Shown in pieces: positions 20,840-31,713 of a DNA stretch of 64,000 nt. Source of the DNA: Cyrtodaria siliqua (taxonomy: Eukaryota > Mollusca > Bivalvia > Adapedonta > Hiatellidae); assembly GCA_037043455.1 (NCBI GenBank), contig JAWPHD010010999.1:23773-87772 (forward strand), in the 5' to 3' direction. The notes beneath the pieces were generated by a model, which worked only from the letters and a program-made list of their open reading frames with translations, did no database searches and had not been told where the DNA came from. The position numbers and the translations under genes are program-made. Numbering within the stretch: position 1 is the first letter of the stretch; each line of letters begins with the position of its first letter.

Positions 20840-21105
20840 GGGGCGTCCGTGGCCGAGTGGTTAACGTCTCTGACTTGAAATCACTTGCCCCTTACCGCTG
20901 TAGGTTCGATCCCTAAGGGGCCTAGGAATCTTTATGTGAGGAAGCTATCCAGCTGGCTTGCGGAACGTCGGTGGTTCTACCCAGGTGCCCGCCCGTGCAC
21001 GAAAATTGCCCGGAGGGGCACCTGGGGTCTTCCTCCACCAACGAAAGCTGGAAAGTCGCCATATGACCTTAGCTGTTGGTGCGACTATAAAATCCAATTC
21101 AATTC
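20840..21105 (+). mobile_element. tRNA-Ser-derived SINE
   Basis: The head 'gtccgtggccgagtggttaa', anticodon-loop 'cttgaaa' (TGA, serine) and B box 'ggttcgatccct' are in tRNA order. A body with 'ggggcacctggggtcttcct' and a tail 'ctataaaatccaattcaatt' follow. The acceptor stem is not intact. Tails of the same family are at 14,028-14,075, 27,105-27,225 and 31,280-31,335. Confidence 0.7.
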
Positions 21106-21157
21106 CAAATTCTTTCAAACTCCCCGCAGTGGTTACTTCCCCTTTCTGTTACAGTAA

Positions 21158-21492
21158 TCACTGCCACCACACAAATCCAGCGAAGTTTAATTTTTTGGTT
21201 AAGTATTTTTAAGGTCAATATTTCAACTTGCTTTGTTCATAATGTAGGAAAAAGCATCTGGATACAAAAATAATTTATTTATAAAAAAACTAAAGCTAAT
21301 ATGCGCACCGGTTACTTGGTTACTTCTAAACAATCATGTATTCCTTTGAGGACATTACAGAAGCTGTGCGTAAATTTAATAAAGAGATTAAACCCAAGCC
21401 AAAACAGATCGAATGTTTTCAACATATTCTCGAAGGTGATGATGTTATTGCCAATTGCCTGTTGGTAACGGCAAGAGTTTGCTGTACCAATA
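21158..21492 (+). mobile_element. TIR element with captured helicase fragment, 5' part
   Basis: Starts at 'cactgccaccacacaaat' and would end at the inverted partner 'atttgtgtggtggcag' (25,932-25,949), but is split by the inserted element 21,493-25,872. An uninterrupted relative of about 420 bp is at 54,892-55,313. Both carry the same helicase fragment. Confidence 0.65.
21300..21492 (+). pseudogene. RecQ-like helicase fragment, frameshifted
   Basis: Reads FNKEIKPKPKQIECFQHILE then GDDVIAN. A one-base frame change then gives PVGNGKSLLYQ, matching the region around the Walker A motif of RecQ-like helicases ([LP]-[PT]-[VT]-G-Y-G-K-S-L-x-Y-Q). The aromatic of the Walker A loop is N here. The frame is broken between GDDVIAN and the Walker A segment at the same position as in the copy at 54,937-55,167, so the fragment was already dead when the element spread. 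Translation cannot give a helicase. Confidence 0.6.
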
Positions 21493-21599
21493 GGCTGTGA
21501 GCTAATAGGAGAAACCCTCCCCCCCCAGGGGGAATTTTGTACAGTATGATTTTCTGAAAGAACATACAGTAAGTTTTAAAATGAGACATGTGTGCCATG

Positions 21600-22600
21600 T
21601 GAGCGTTGGGGCTTTAGTGAGTTTTGGGGTAAAACGTTGCGTTTTTAGACGAAAATCGCCGAAATCTGGAATTATTTTTTAGAAAAAGAATGGAATATAT
21701 TAGAACCAATTTGAATTGATGGAATCTTTCTCGGAACGTATCTCTACGTGTCCCACCATAAAAGTTATGGATCCGATACTTAAATATTGAGATTTTGGGT
21801 AAAAATGTTAAAAAAATGAATAAAATCGCTGATTTCTGTAATACATTGGGGGTATTTAACTAAAAATTAGAAAAATATCTAATACAATAGAAAAAAGAAA
21901 TATTGTAACCTTTTTGGGCAGGGTAAGGTCCAGTGATTAAACAGAAAAAAGTTCCAAACCGCATGATGTTTGGAAATGCCTTAATTTTGAGGTGAAAAAT
22001 GTGCATTTTTGTAAAAAATCGTCGGAATCTGGAATTATTTTTTAAAATTAGTTTCAACATAAACTTATCAAATTGAAGCAATAGAATGTTGCACAGCATG
22101 CATATTCTAGTTTTTCTTTGCATCATATATAACATATGTGCTCAAATATTGGCATTTTAGGGCAAAATGTTGGAAAAAATTACAAAAATCACTGCTTTCT
22201 GTAATCCATTGGGGGTATTAGGTTAAAATCTAGAAACAAATTTAATACAATTGAATAAGGACACATTGTAATATTTTTGGAATAGACAAAGGTCCAATAA
22301 TTAAGTAGAAAAAAGTCCCGAACCGTATGATGCTTGAAAATGCCTTAATTTTTAGGCGAAAATGTGTATTTTTGTCAAAAATCGACGAAATCTGGAATTA
22401 TTTTTGAAAATAGTTTTAACATAAACTTATCAAATTGAATTAATATAATGTTGCACAGCATACATATTCAAGTGTTTCCTGGCATCATGTATAACATATC
22501 TGCTGAAATATGTTGGAAAAAAGGACTAAAATCACTTATTTCTGCAATCCATTGGGGGTATTTGGTTAAAATCTAGAAAAATATATAATACCGGAACAAT
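21600..22600. repeat. 360-bp tandem repeat, left array
   Basis: 'aatctggaattatttttt' or close variants recur near 21,664, 22,027 and 22,389. Each unit also has 'attgggggtatt' and 'aattaagtagaaaaaagtcc'-like phrases. Confidence 0.8.
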
Positions 22601-22680
22601 AGAAAAATAGACTGTAAGCTAGTAGGAGTAACCCTCACCCCAGGGGGAATTTTGTACACCCTATTTTTCTGAAAGCCCAT

Positions 22681-24020
22681 TATGTGTAGAGCATTCTGGA
22701 ACATGTCATGTACCAACTGGCGACTTGGACTTTACCACGTTACCGGCATTTCGAACATGGTACATAGAGCTAGATACAGTATAAGTTATAAACAGAGAAA
22801 TAGCGTTGAGCGACCCTCTGCATACGGCCACTGGACCGACCCACATATTTTGCAACACAACGGGACCGGTGGCCAGCTGTCAGCAAAGGTCCCCAGTACA
22901 TGTGGCACTCGGTCAGTAGTCCATATTAGGGGAAAGGCTACCCGAGTTCGAGTTTCGAACATGGGACATAGAGCTATATACAGTTATATAGAAGGATAAA
23001 GCGTTGAACGACCTTCGGCCGACGGCCGCTGGGCCGACTTACAGATAGGGTGACAAAACGAGACTAGTGGGCAGCCGTCGGCAAAGGTCCCGGCAACGCG
23101 TGGCATTTAATCGCTAGGCTGTATCAGGGGGGGAGGCTACCCGAGTTCGGGTCTCGAACCTCGTAACTAACCTAGAGCTTTATATAGTATAGTTATATAT
23201 GTATAGAGGGAAATAGCGTTGAGCGATCTTCGGTCGATGGCCGCTGGACCGATCCACATATTTTGTGACACAACGGGACCGGTGGCCAGCCGTCGGCAAA
23301 GGTCCCCGCTATGCGTGGTACTCGGTCCCTAGGGCTTATCAGGGTGAGGGCTACCAGAGTTTGAGTCTCGAACAAGGCACATAGAGCTATATACAGTTAT
23401 ATAGAGGGAAATAGCCTTGAACGACCTTCTGCCGATAGCCGCTCAGCCGATAGCCGACCCACATATTTTGTGATATAACGGGACCGGTGGCCAGCCGTCG
23501 GCAACGGTCCTCGCTACGCGTGGCACTCGGTACCTAGGTCGTATCAGGGGAAAGGCTACCTGAGTTTGCGTCTCGAACATGCCACCTAGAGCTATATAGT
23601 AAATAGCTTTGAGCGACCTGCAGCCGACGGCCGCTGGGCCAACCCACAGGTTTTGTGACACAACGGGAACAGTCTTCGCTACGCGTGGCACTCAGTCCCT
23701 AGGTCGTAACAGGGGGAAGACTTCCGGGTCTCGAACATGGCACCTAGAGCTATATACAGTATAGTTATATAGAGAGAAATAGCCTTGAGCGACCCACAGC
23801 CGACAGGCCGACCAACAGGTTTTGTTGACTCAACGGGAACGGTGGCCAGCCTCGGCAAAGGTCCCCGCTACGCGTGGCACTCGGTCGCTAGACCGTATCA
23901 GGGGGAGGGCTACCTGAGTTCGGGCCTCGAACATGACACCTAGAGCTATATACAGTATAGTTATAGAGAAATAGCTGCTGGGCCGACCTACAGATCTTGT
24001 GACACAACGGGACCATCTTG
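22681..24020. repeat. ~200-bp GC-rich satellite, about seven units, at the centre of the foldback element
   Basis: The landmark 'tcgaacatgg' (or variant) recurs at 22,751, 22,955, 23,154, 23,368, 23,573, 23,731 and 23,928. Units hold 'gagctatatacagtata', 'ccgacggccgctgggccgac', 'gacacaacgggaccggtggc' and 'ctacgcgtggcactcgg'. It is CpG-rich unlike its surroundings. The short open frames here (for example 22,682-22,999) are repeat by-products. Confidence 0.9.
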
Positions 24021-24520
24021 GACGCCATGTTTGATTTATTTTTATTGTGTTACACATAAATTTCAGCTAGTATACATATGCATATTATACATAGTCTAAA
24101 ACAGACGAACACCAGTTTTTACAGCCACCTATTTGCACTAAAAATAAGTTTGTTTTTGGTAATGAATGTGGTGTAACGTAAATTACAGAATAGTTTCATT
24201 AAGTTTGAAGCGCTTCTCAACTTATATTAATAAAAGTACATGTATTACGTTTTTTACATGGTTTTGATTTAATTTATATTCAACATTTTTAATGTACAAA
24301 TTTTAATTGTTATGTAAGGTAACATAGTTTACATGCACGTTACTCACTAAAGCCCAACGCTCATAATTGATGGCACACCTGTCTCATTTTGAAACTTATT
24401 GTATGTTCTTTCAGAAAATCATACCCTACAAAATCCCCCGTGGGGGAGAGTGTGGGGGCTGGGTGGGGGGGGGGGGGGTGGGGGAGTCTACAGCCAGCTC
24501 AAGAACTAGTACATGATGTG
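24021..24520. other. Foldback element, inner right side with G-rich run
   Basis: AT-rich sequence, then the inverted counterpart of 'agggggaattttgtac..ttttctgaaag' at 24,412-24,445 and a G-run at 24,464-24,480. A second copy of the element end 'cagccagctcaagaacta' is at 24,492-24,509. No gene. Confidence 0.55.
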
Positions 24521-24719
24521 TTGTATTTGTTCGGGAGGTTCTTTTTATAAAAAAATCCCGTAAGGTATCAGCTAGAGCAGGCTTTAGCAAATAAAATGTC
24601 AGCGTGCCATGCACTCCTTGGAAACATATGATGGGTCAATGGCAATATCACCAGGTGAGAGTAGGAATTTTCCATAGAAAAAGGTTTTCTGGTATATTAT
24701 TGCACATTGGACTGCAGAA

Positions 24720-25720
24720 ATGTTATAAAAAAAAAAATCCGTTCTTTCTTATAATGCACTTTTAATTGTTTTCCAATACCTCATGAAATGTATTACAGTA
24801 ATCAGCGATTTTAGTCATTTTTTCAACATTTTGCCCTAAAATATAAATACTTGAGCATATATGTTATATCTGATACAATAAATGACTCGGATATGTATAG
24901 TGTGCAACATTTTATTGCTTCAATTTGATAAGTTTATGTTCAAACTATTTTCAAAAGATAACTCCAGATTCCGTCGATTTTTGACGGAAATACACATTTT
25001 TCGTCTGAAAATTAAGGCAATATTTTAAGCATCATATGGTTCAGGATTTTTTTCTACTTAATTATTGAACCTTTGTCTATCCAAAATGTTACAATATGTT
25101 TTTATTATATTGCAATAAATATTTTTTCTAAATTTTAACCCAATACCCCAATGGATTACAGAAATCAGTGATTTTTGTTATTTTTTCCAACATTTTGCCC
25201 TAAAATGCCAATATTTGAGCACATATGTTATATATGATGCCAGGAAAAACTTGAATGTGTATGCTATGCAACATTCCATTGCTTCAATTTGATAAGGTTA
25301 TGTTCAAACTAATTTTAAAAAATAATTCCAGATTCCGGCGATTTTTGACAAAAATACACATTTTTCACCCCAAAATTAAGGCATTTCCAAACATCATGCG
25401 GTTTGGAACTTTTTTCTGTTTAATCACTGGAACTTACCCTGCCCAAAAAGGTTATAATATTTCTTTTTTCTATTGTATTAGATATATTTCTAATTTTAGT
25501 TAAATACCCCCAATGTATTACAGAAATCAGCGATTTTATTCAATTTTTTAACATTTTTACCCAAAATCTCAATATTTAAGTATCGGATCCATAAATTATA
25601 TGGTGGAACACGTAGAGGTGCATTCCGAGAAAGATTCCATCAATTCAAATTGGTTCTAATATATTCCATTCTTTTTCTAAAAAATAATTCCAGATTTCGG
25701 CGATTTTCGTCTAAAAACGC
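24720..25720. repeat. 360-bp tandem repeat, right array (inverted)
   Basis: Reverse complement of the 21,600-22,600 array, with 'aataattccagattccg'-like phrases near 24,957, 25,320 and 25,680. Confidence 0.8.
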
Positions 25721-25872
25721 AACGTTTTCCCCCAAAACTCATTAAAGCCCCAACGCTCAGATGGCACACATGTCTCATTTTGAAGCTTAATATATGTTCT
25801 TTCAGAAAATCATAGCCTACAAAATTCCCCCTGGGGGGGGAGGGGGGTCTACAGCCAGCTCAAGAACTACAA

Positions 25873-25949
25873 GCATTACCTATTGTATCGCCATTTTTTG
25901 TAATCACATGGCCTCAGCTATCATCACGTGATTTGTGTGGTGGCAGGGA
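25873..25949 (+). mobile_element. TIR element with captured helicase fragment, 3' part
   Basis: Continues the sequence broken at 21,492: 'aagcattacctattgtatcg', 'gccattttttgtaatcacat' and the terminal inverted repeat 'atttgtgtggtggcag'. It lines up with 54,892-54,975 of the intact copy (opposite strand). Confidence 0.65.
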
Positions 25950-25973
25950 TATCGTTGACCTTCTTTGTCTGGT

Positions 25974-26405
25974 CAGGGTGGCGAAACTAGTGACGTTTTG
26001 ATCGGTTTCATGGCAAAAAATGTAAACAAAGCGCGTGATTTAGTTACAAAATGAAACAGTACTGAATGAACCAAAGAACCAAAGCGACGGAGAAAAAACT
26101 CCGCCGCAAAAGAAACCTTGGTTCATTCAGTACTTTTTGAGATTAGCCCTCCCAAATGTACAAGGTCATATATTTATTTCGTTTCCAATACTTAGGGAGG
26201 GCTAACCTCAGAAAGTGCTAGATAAAATTACCATTTGCGGCGGAGGAAAGAGCTCACAATGGAGGGGTATGTGCAATTTAGTTGAATACACTTCGATAAA
26301 TATTAAGAAAGTTACGAAGCGAAAACTTACCTGAATCGAGCGTTTTGTTGTTTACAATTTCTTGCCGTGAATCCGAACAAAAAGTCACGTGGTTTCGCCA
26401 CCCTG
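25974..26405. mobile_element. hAT-like MITE just upstream of gene A exon 2
   Basis: Inverted ends 'cagggtggcgaaactagtga' / 'gtcacgtggtttcgccaccc' followed by TG. The interior has two nested hairpins ('gtactgaatgaacca' / 'ggttcattcagtac' at 26,060-26,133 and 'ttagccctccc' / 'gggagggctaa'). CAGGG starts are usual for hAT elements. I see no clear target duplication. Confidence 0.6.
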
Positions 26406-26592
26406 AACATGTAGTTCATTTGTGATATTATGTGTTTTGAATTTTTAATATAATGCTACATTCGATTTTTGTTTACACTTTTTTTGCCGTGAATCCGAAC
26501 AAAAAGTCACGTGGTTTCGCCACCCTGAACATATAGTTAATTTGTGATATTATGTGTTTTGAATTTGTAATATAATGCTACATTCGATTTGT
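26351..26592. repeat. 121-bp tandem duplication spanning the intron 1 acceptor region
   Basis: Units begin 'tttaca' at 26,351 and 26,472 and share 'gccgtgaatccgaacaaaaa' and 'tgatattatgtgttttgaat'. Only the second unit ends in a usable acceptor ('gtttttcag'). Confidence 0.85.
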
Positions 26593-26599
26593 TTTTCAG

Positions 26600-26914
26600 A
26601 TGTATATTCGTGGACTGTTTCTCCATTTAACCTTACGTCAAACACCAGCACTATCGAACCACGCATACGCATTCAGGAGGAACTAGGAACAACTATTGCA
26701 CGTGACAGTGAACATGTTACTGATCATGCGAGCTATTCAAAGGCCATAGAGCCCGGGTACATTGCGGTGATATTATTTGCCATATGCGCGATGATTGCTA
26801 CGATTTGTCTACGTTTAATTTGGAAGAATCGTTTTCAGCAAAAGGTGTATAGAGCTATGGATGGTAGACAACAGCGCGCCGAGGACGGACATACATTTAC
26901 GATCGAGTCGTCAA
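26600..26914 (+). CDS. Gene A exon 2: ectodomain, membrane helix and start of cytosolic tail
   Basis: A 315-nt exon with acceptor 'gtttttcag' and donor GTAAGT, both phase 1. It encodes residues 21-125 of the predicted 163-residue protein. The start DVYSWTVSPFNLTSNTST has two N-glycosylation sequons (NLT, NTS). The helix is YIAVILFAICAMIATICL, followed by RLIWKNRFQQK, whose basic residues place this side in the cytosol. Copies B and C share the DV-S-TVSPFN-TSNTST start and the overall plan but have a different acidic middle part. I cannot name the family; it lacks the cysteine-rich ectodomain of Shisa-type PPxY proteins. Confidence 0.8.
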
Positions 26915-27104
26915 GTAAGTTTATACCTTCGGCACTTGTTATGATAATCTCACAACAAAACCTAATTTAACAGATGTGTTGATCATTGAATACAAATAAA
27001 GTATAAGCTTCCTAGTTTCACGCGATTCAATAGGATTTGATGTTATATTGTAAATAAAATTGCATTTTTCCATAGTCGACATGTTTATTTGACTTACATA
27101 CGGT

Positions 27105-27225
27105 GTATTGAATAGAATTGGATTTTTATAGTCGCACCAACAGCTAATGTCATATGCTTTCCAGCTTCCACTGGTGGAGGAAGACCCCAGGTGCCCCTCG
27201 GGGTAATTTTCGTAATACATAGTCA
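27105..27225 (-). mobile_element. SINE 3' end
   Basis: Reverse-strand copy of the 20,840-21,105 SINE body and tail ('ggatttttatagtcgcacca', 'aggaagaccccaggtgcccc'). It lies in intron 2 of gene A. Confidence 0.6.
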
Positions 27226-27575
27226 GCATGTATATATCAGATCTTCATTTGCCTTACACACGGTATAAAACGTGTGTAAACGGTACATACCTGGATGTTA
27301 GTGGGTCGTTAAAATTGCATAGTTATACGGTTATATGGTTTTCCCATTTAAGTTTTATGTAAATATTGTTACATATTGCCGAATGCGTCGAAATTTCGCA
27401 GACGCACACTTACACCAATAAGACAGGGATACATACAGTTTTAAAATTATCATTTTGAGTTAAAGAAATCAACAACAACATTTGTTAAAAAACACAAAAA
27501 CAACCCAAGAAACACATCGTAAGATAACAAAGTATATACAATGGTAAAATACATTTTGATTTTATTTTTTTCTAG

Positions 27576-27691
27576 ACATTTCTCTTGACGATCCACCCCC
27601 TTCGTATGAACAATGTGTCGCCTACACGGACCCGCCTTCGTACGACCAATTACCTCCTCAATATCAGATGACTATGGTCTCACATCTTTGA
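27576..27691 (+). CDS. Gene A exon 3: cytosolic tail with three PPxY motifs
   Basis: Acceptor 'tttttttctag', stop TGA at 27,689-27,691. It encodes a split Asn codon, then ISLDDPPPSYEQCVAYTDPP, SYDQLPPQYQ and a terminal VSHL. PPSY, PPSY and PPQY sit within 23 residues. Three closely spaced PPxY motifs are typical of adaptors that recruit multi-WW-domain proteins such as NEDD4-family ubiquitin ligases to membranes; this role is inferred. The exon belongs to the right arm of the inverted duplication, while exons 1 and 2 lie in the spacer. Its inverted twin is 18,147-18,262. Confidence 0.8.
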
Positions 27692-28489
27692 CAAGAAATG
27701 GTAGATATTCTGAAGTAAAACCAAACAACACCTTCAACATCAACAAGTAATGGCCATGTTTCATATGTTGGATGTCTACACTTCCGGTTCGACTTTTGCA
27801 TGTACTCCGTTAAAAGGTCATGAAAGGGCACTCAAGAAAGAAGTGAACATGTTAATGCAGCATCACATATGGAGGATGAAACGAGATTTCTTCAACTCAA
27901 GACCAAAACACCCAATGAAACGAACAAACGTTCGCAACGCACAAACACAGAAATTTTACTGCTGCCGATCAATCACGTAAAAATGACCGTGGTCAACATT
28001 TTAGAAAAAAACCTCTAATTTGTAATATATGCCAAGGTAATCGGCGATTTGAGCCTAGTGATAACAAGCGTTTGGTATTAATCTAAATACAAATAAAAAT
28101 CCACATGATATATGCACCAGGTTCATATAATACGAGAATAGGCTAATTATGCATTAAATGAAGTCGCTTGTTACTTTATGTTTAATTATTGTTTATGAAA
28201 CTGTTTCACAGCGAAAACTCGACGTATGCATGTTTTTGTTGCCATGCCGAACTGTAATTGTGTTGCAACGCCTACTGACAACAGTTGAGAAAGAAACTGC
28301 AATGTGTAATATCTTAAACTGAATATCAATTCTAAGACGCCGTATGAGGGAAATGTTACAATATATAATACATGCATGTAAGGGTAGCTAACGTGAGTCG
28401 TCGGAACTATCCTTTTTACTCTACAGTGAGTATAAGAGAGTAACGAGAGTAAACAATAGCAACGAACATTTAAGAAACTAATCCGCCAA
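27692..28489 (+). other. Sequence downstream of gene A, probably 3' UTR and intergenic
   Basis: Conserved with 17,346-18,146 in inverted orientation. A possible polyadenylation signal AATAAA lies at about 28,092. An open frame at 27,750-27,980 is not conserved in the other arm. Confidence 0.4.
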
Positions 28490-28760
28490 ATAAGGGAAAA
28501 TTTACACTACAAAATCGTTTGTTCAGGTCATATAATAATGTATATGTGCCGATTAATTCGACGCTCCAGTTTTGGTGTTTGGCCTGGCTGGTTAAAGCCG
28601 TTTAAATTGAGTTTATAGCGTTTAGATTCCCACAATATGTAAGTTATATATATATTCCTCTTCGTCAGTAGGTTTAGAAACCGTGTACATTTGTTGTAAA
28701 AGCGGCCTGTTGAGGTATGAAACCACTATATATTTTCCCCATAAGACACCAATGTTAAAG
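28490..28760 (+). repeat. Interspersed repeat family R1
   Basis: Carries 'acgctccagttttggtgttt', 'gcctggctggttaaagccgt', 'cagtaggtttagaaaccgtg' and 'ggcctgttgaggtatgaaac'. Inverted counterpart at 17,100-17,345. Confidence 0.65.
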
Positions 28761-29364
28761 TGCCACATATTAATGATTTGCTGAAACTTCAACTCAACTA
28801 TGGATAATGCAGCAGTGTAGTTTTCATAGAGAAAACTAATTTTCCGCTTGAAAGATCACCAGTGGTCACAATAAAGTTCTTGTTTGTTTGCTAAACAGGT
28901 CAAGCTGTTTTCAGTGATGGTTGCTCACAAAGTGTAAGCATATAGTCGAAAGTTCGCAAATGTTCATCAATGATCCAGTAAAACCTATTAATACGCTTCT
29001 TATACATACAACCACAAATCGAACAGAAATGTGCAGTTTTACCCTACTTCCATCAAAAAAGGAGGGATTACTTTTTATGATAGGAACTACATTCGACTGC
29101 ACATCGGAGGTTAACACTACACCTCGGAGGTTTACAAGTAATTGAGGTTTACAAGTAATTAATAGTGGTAAACCTTGATGACGGGATAGGGACTTCAACT
29201 GTATCTGAGTTCCATCGACAACATTTGGGGAAATAGCACAGTGTGAGTGAGATATTACACACTTTGAGTGAAATGCAACTTGAATTTATATTTAACACAA
29301 TTATATGCTGAAGGGTCCCGGACGACGTTTTAGCAGTATGCCACAATCCTATGGGGCGCTGTAT
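28761..29364. other. Non-coding arm sequence
   Basis: Single-copy counterpart of the duplicated 361-bp unit at 16,077-16,798. No gene seen. Confidence 0.5.
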
Positions 29365-29815
29365 TACTTTTTGATAATATTTGGTGATATCACCTGTTTG
29401 AATCGGTGATATCACTGATTCGTATAGGTGATACCACTGACTGAAATTTAAATGAGTGATACCATCTATTCGAATCATTGATATCACCTATTCGAATCAG
29501 TGATACCACTCATTTGAATAGGGGATATCGCTGAAGTGATATCACCTATTGAATGGGTGATATCACCTATTTGAATGAGTGATATCATTAATTCGAATAT
29601 GTGATATCACTCATTCAAAACGAAAGGGTGATATCACCTATCAAATGGGTGATATCACTCACTCGTTTTGAATAAAAGATACCATTGATTCGAATGGGTG
29701 ATATCACTGATTCGAATAGATGATATCATCAATAGGTGATACCATACATTCAGAATAAACCGGCGATATCACCTATTTGAATGCGTGATATCACCAAATG
29801 GTATTAAAAAGAAAT
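29365..29815. repeat. Alternating-palindrome array, right arm
   Basis: Same GGTGATATCACC / ATTCGAAT units as 15,700-16,075, with a different order of variants and slightly longer. Confidence 0.95.
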
Positions 29816-30664
29816 ACGGCGCCCCATACAATCCAACTTGGGCGACGATGGTGGTGATCGCTTACGTCATGAGAGAGGTCTAATTACAGTATTTCAATGT
29901 TAATATTAAAAATAACTGACGAAGGCAATACCAATTAAAACATGTTGCATCCAGTCTTTAAGATCCGATATGAAATATTTCGAACATATAGCCTTCCAAA
30001 AACAGAAACTAGCAATTAAATGTGCAACAGGATGCGGATGACACCATGTGACATGTCGCGTATTGTATTGCTTCATCAAGAGACAGATAATAAATCTATA
30101 GTCGGAGGGGTATTGAAACACTAAGATAAGTGAGATCTTATATAATTAATATAATTATGTAATATGCCATAACCTAATGAACCAGCTGTCATAACCTAAA
30201 TGAACCAGCTATACTGATCGTTAAATTAGGGAGAGAACCAGATAATTATACGGGTCGTGACTATGCTATAAGTGTTTAATTTAACACATGAGCTGTTGAT
30301 GATTGTAGTTTTATGATTCAAGGTTGAATACTGAATAGTATCTAGGCAAAAGTAGCATTCTGCAGTAGTATAATTGGTAAATATATTTCGACGCGCACGT
30401 AAGCCTTTTCAAATTCAAACATTTTTTTCTTCAAATGTAAACAAGCACTTATAACTGTTCTCCGAGAAAAAGAAAGCGTTCTTTGCCATGCATTACAGTC
30501 ATTATTTTGGCTCGCATCAGAGTTAGGGTTCGGGTTAGGTTTAAGGTGGATTAAGGTTAGAGTTAGCTGGAAATAAAAAATTAAACATAAATAAATTAAG
30601 AAACTCTCCAGGTAAACTCCTGCCATTAGATTTGCTCTTTCCCTGACATGTGTGTTTGAATGAA
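29816..30664. other. Non-coding arm sequence
   Basis: Inverted match to 14,896-15,699. A short stretch 'ggttcgggttaggtttaagg' near 30,530 looks weakly telomere-like but is not repeated. No gene seen. Confidence 0.5.
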
Positions 30665-30885
30665 TGGTGTTTTATACCATTTAAAGCACATGTTAGGCTA
30701 TATATGACAGTCGATTATGTTTTGTGGTTGAGGCAGACCACCTCATTTTTCATGGGTAAAACCAGTACTGTATACCTACCGCCATTCGTAAGAATAGACA
30801 CTGTCTCACTTGACAAATCGAACTCCCAGTGGGATTCGAACCCGCAGCGGTGAGACCAATGACCCCGGCGAGTGCCAAAACAAAT
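30665..30885 (-). mobile_element. tRNA-derived SINE, right arm
   Basis: Inverted counterpart of 14,702-14,895, including B-box complement 'agtgggattcgaacccgc'. Confidence 0.55.
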
Positions 30886-31474
30886 TTGTGCCAAAGAACT
30901 TAAGTGGAGTTATCCCGCTAAAATATAAATCTATCTGCCTTTACCATGTGCACATTACAATGTATATACATATATGTTTCATAAGTAATTAACGAATATT
31001 GTTTTAATATTATTGTAAAAATTCTTAACTATATATAATCATGACTAAACTATATATAACTATGTCTAAACTATATATAATTATGTCTTAGGATTTATCG
31101 ATACACATTATTACAAATGTATCGTCAAATAATGTGCTTGTACAATTTTATGTTAATATGTGAATGCCATTTTATTCTGCTTATATTAAGTACATATGTT
31201 ATTATCTTATATTATATGATGTTATTAAAAGTTATCTTACCTTTGCTTTATCATTCACGTGGATGTATGTGCTATACAGCTAAAGATTGAATTGAATTGG
31301 ATTTTATAGTCGCACCAACAGCTAAGGTCATATATATACAGCTATAGAAATGAAACATACATGTTTTAATGTTGATTCTAAGGATGAATACTGATTTGTT
31401 GTCGATGTTAAAGGTCATCTAATAAGGCAAATGTAGCGTTTGTCACTAAATAATGCGGATTTGAATGTCTAGAA
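30886..31474. other. Arm sequence with empty MITE site and SINE tail
   Basis: At about 30,975 it has the uninterrupted site of the 14,353-14,612 MITE. A SINE tail in reverse orientation is at 31,280-31,335. Confidence 0.55.
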
Positions 31475-31480
31475 TGGTCC

Positions 31481-31713
31481 TAAAAATGGAGATAGGGGGA
31501 TTCTTTTACGAAGTAATTAAAAATATGTATCAAAAGAATCTTCTATGTGTAAAGGTAGACAACAATTCTGTAACGGATTCCTTTGTTTCACAGATAGGTG
31601 TTAGGCAAGGAGATAATCTCAGTCCGAACATGTTCAAAATCTTCATTAATGACCTGCCAGATTATTTATCTGATACTGCTGATCCGGCTAGATTGTCTTA
31701 TGTACGCATATGA
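31481..31713 (+). pseudogene. LINE reverse transcriptase fragment, palm part
   Basis: Encodes a segment with IGVRQGDNLSPNMFKIFIND, the conserved motif around G-V-R-Q-G-D-x-L-S-P of non-LTR reverse transcriptases. The frame is lost near 31,700, just before the YxDD box. The upstream finger domain and endonuclease are missing, as expected for 5' truncation. Confidence 0.8.

Larger units (their letters stand above)
21493..25872. mobile_element. 4.4-kb inverted-repeat (foldback) element with a satellite core
   Basis: Interrupts the helicase-carrying element: left flank ends 'ctgtaccaa', right flank starts 'caagcattacc', giving a CAA direct repeat. The outer arms (21,497-22,680 and 24,350-25,865) are inverted copies of each other and contain the same 360-bp tandem units. 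Ends resemble each other imperfectly ('taggctgtgagctaatagg' against the complement of 'cagccagctcaagaacta'). Each arm is itself bounded by direct copies of 'cccagggggaattttgta'-like sequence. The centre is a ~200-bp satellite. No transposase frame is visible. Confidence 0.6.

Noticed and set aside
20840..20920. tRNA-Ser(TGA) gene
   Set aside because: The tRNA-like head lacks a pairing acceptor stem and is followed by a SINE body and tail present in other copies.
22682..24057. Several open frames in the central satellite
   Set aside because: They repeat with the ~200-bp unit and shift frame between units.
29912..29945. Hammerhead-like CTGACGAAGGC
   Set aside because: There is no complementary GCC-GAAA after it.
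30525..30565. Telomere-like sequence 'ggttcgggttaggtttaagg'
   Set aside because: No tandem TTAGGG units; a single degenerate stretch.
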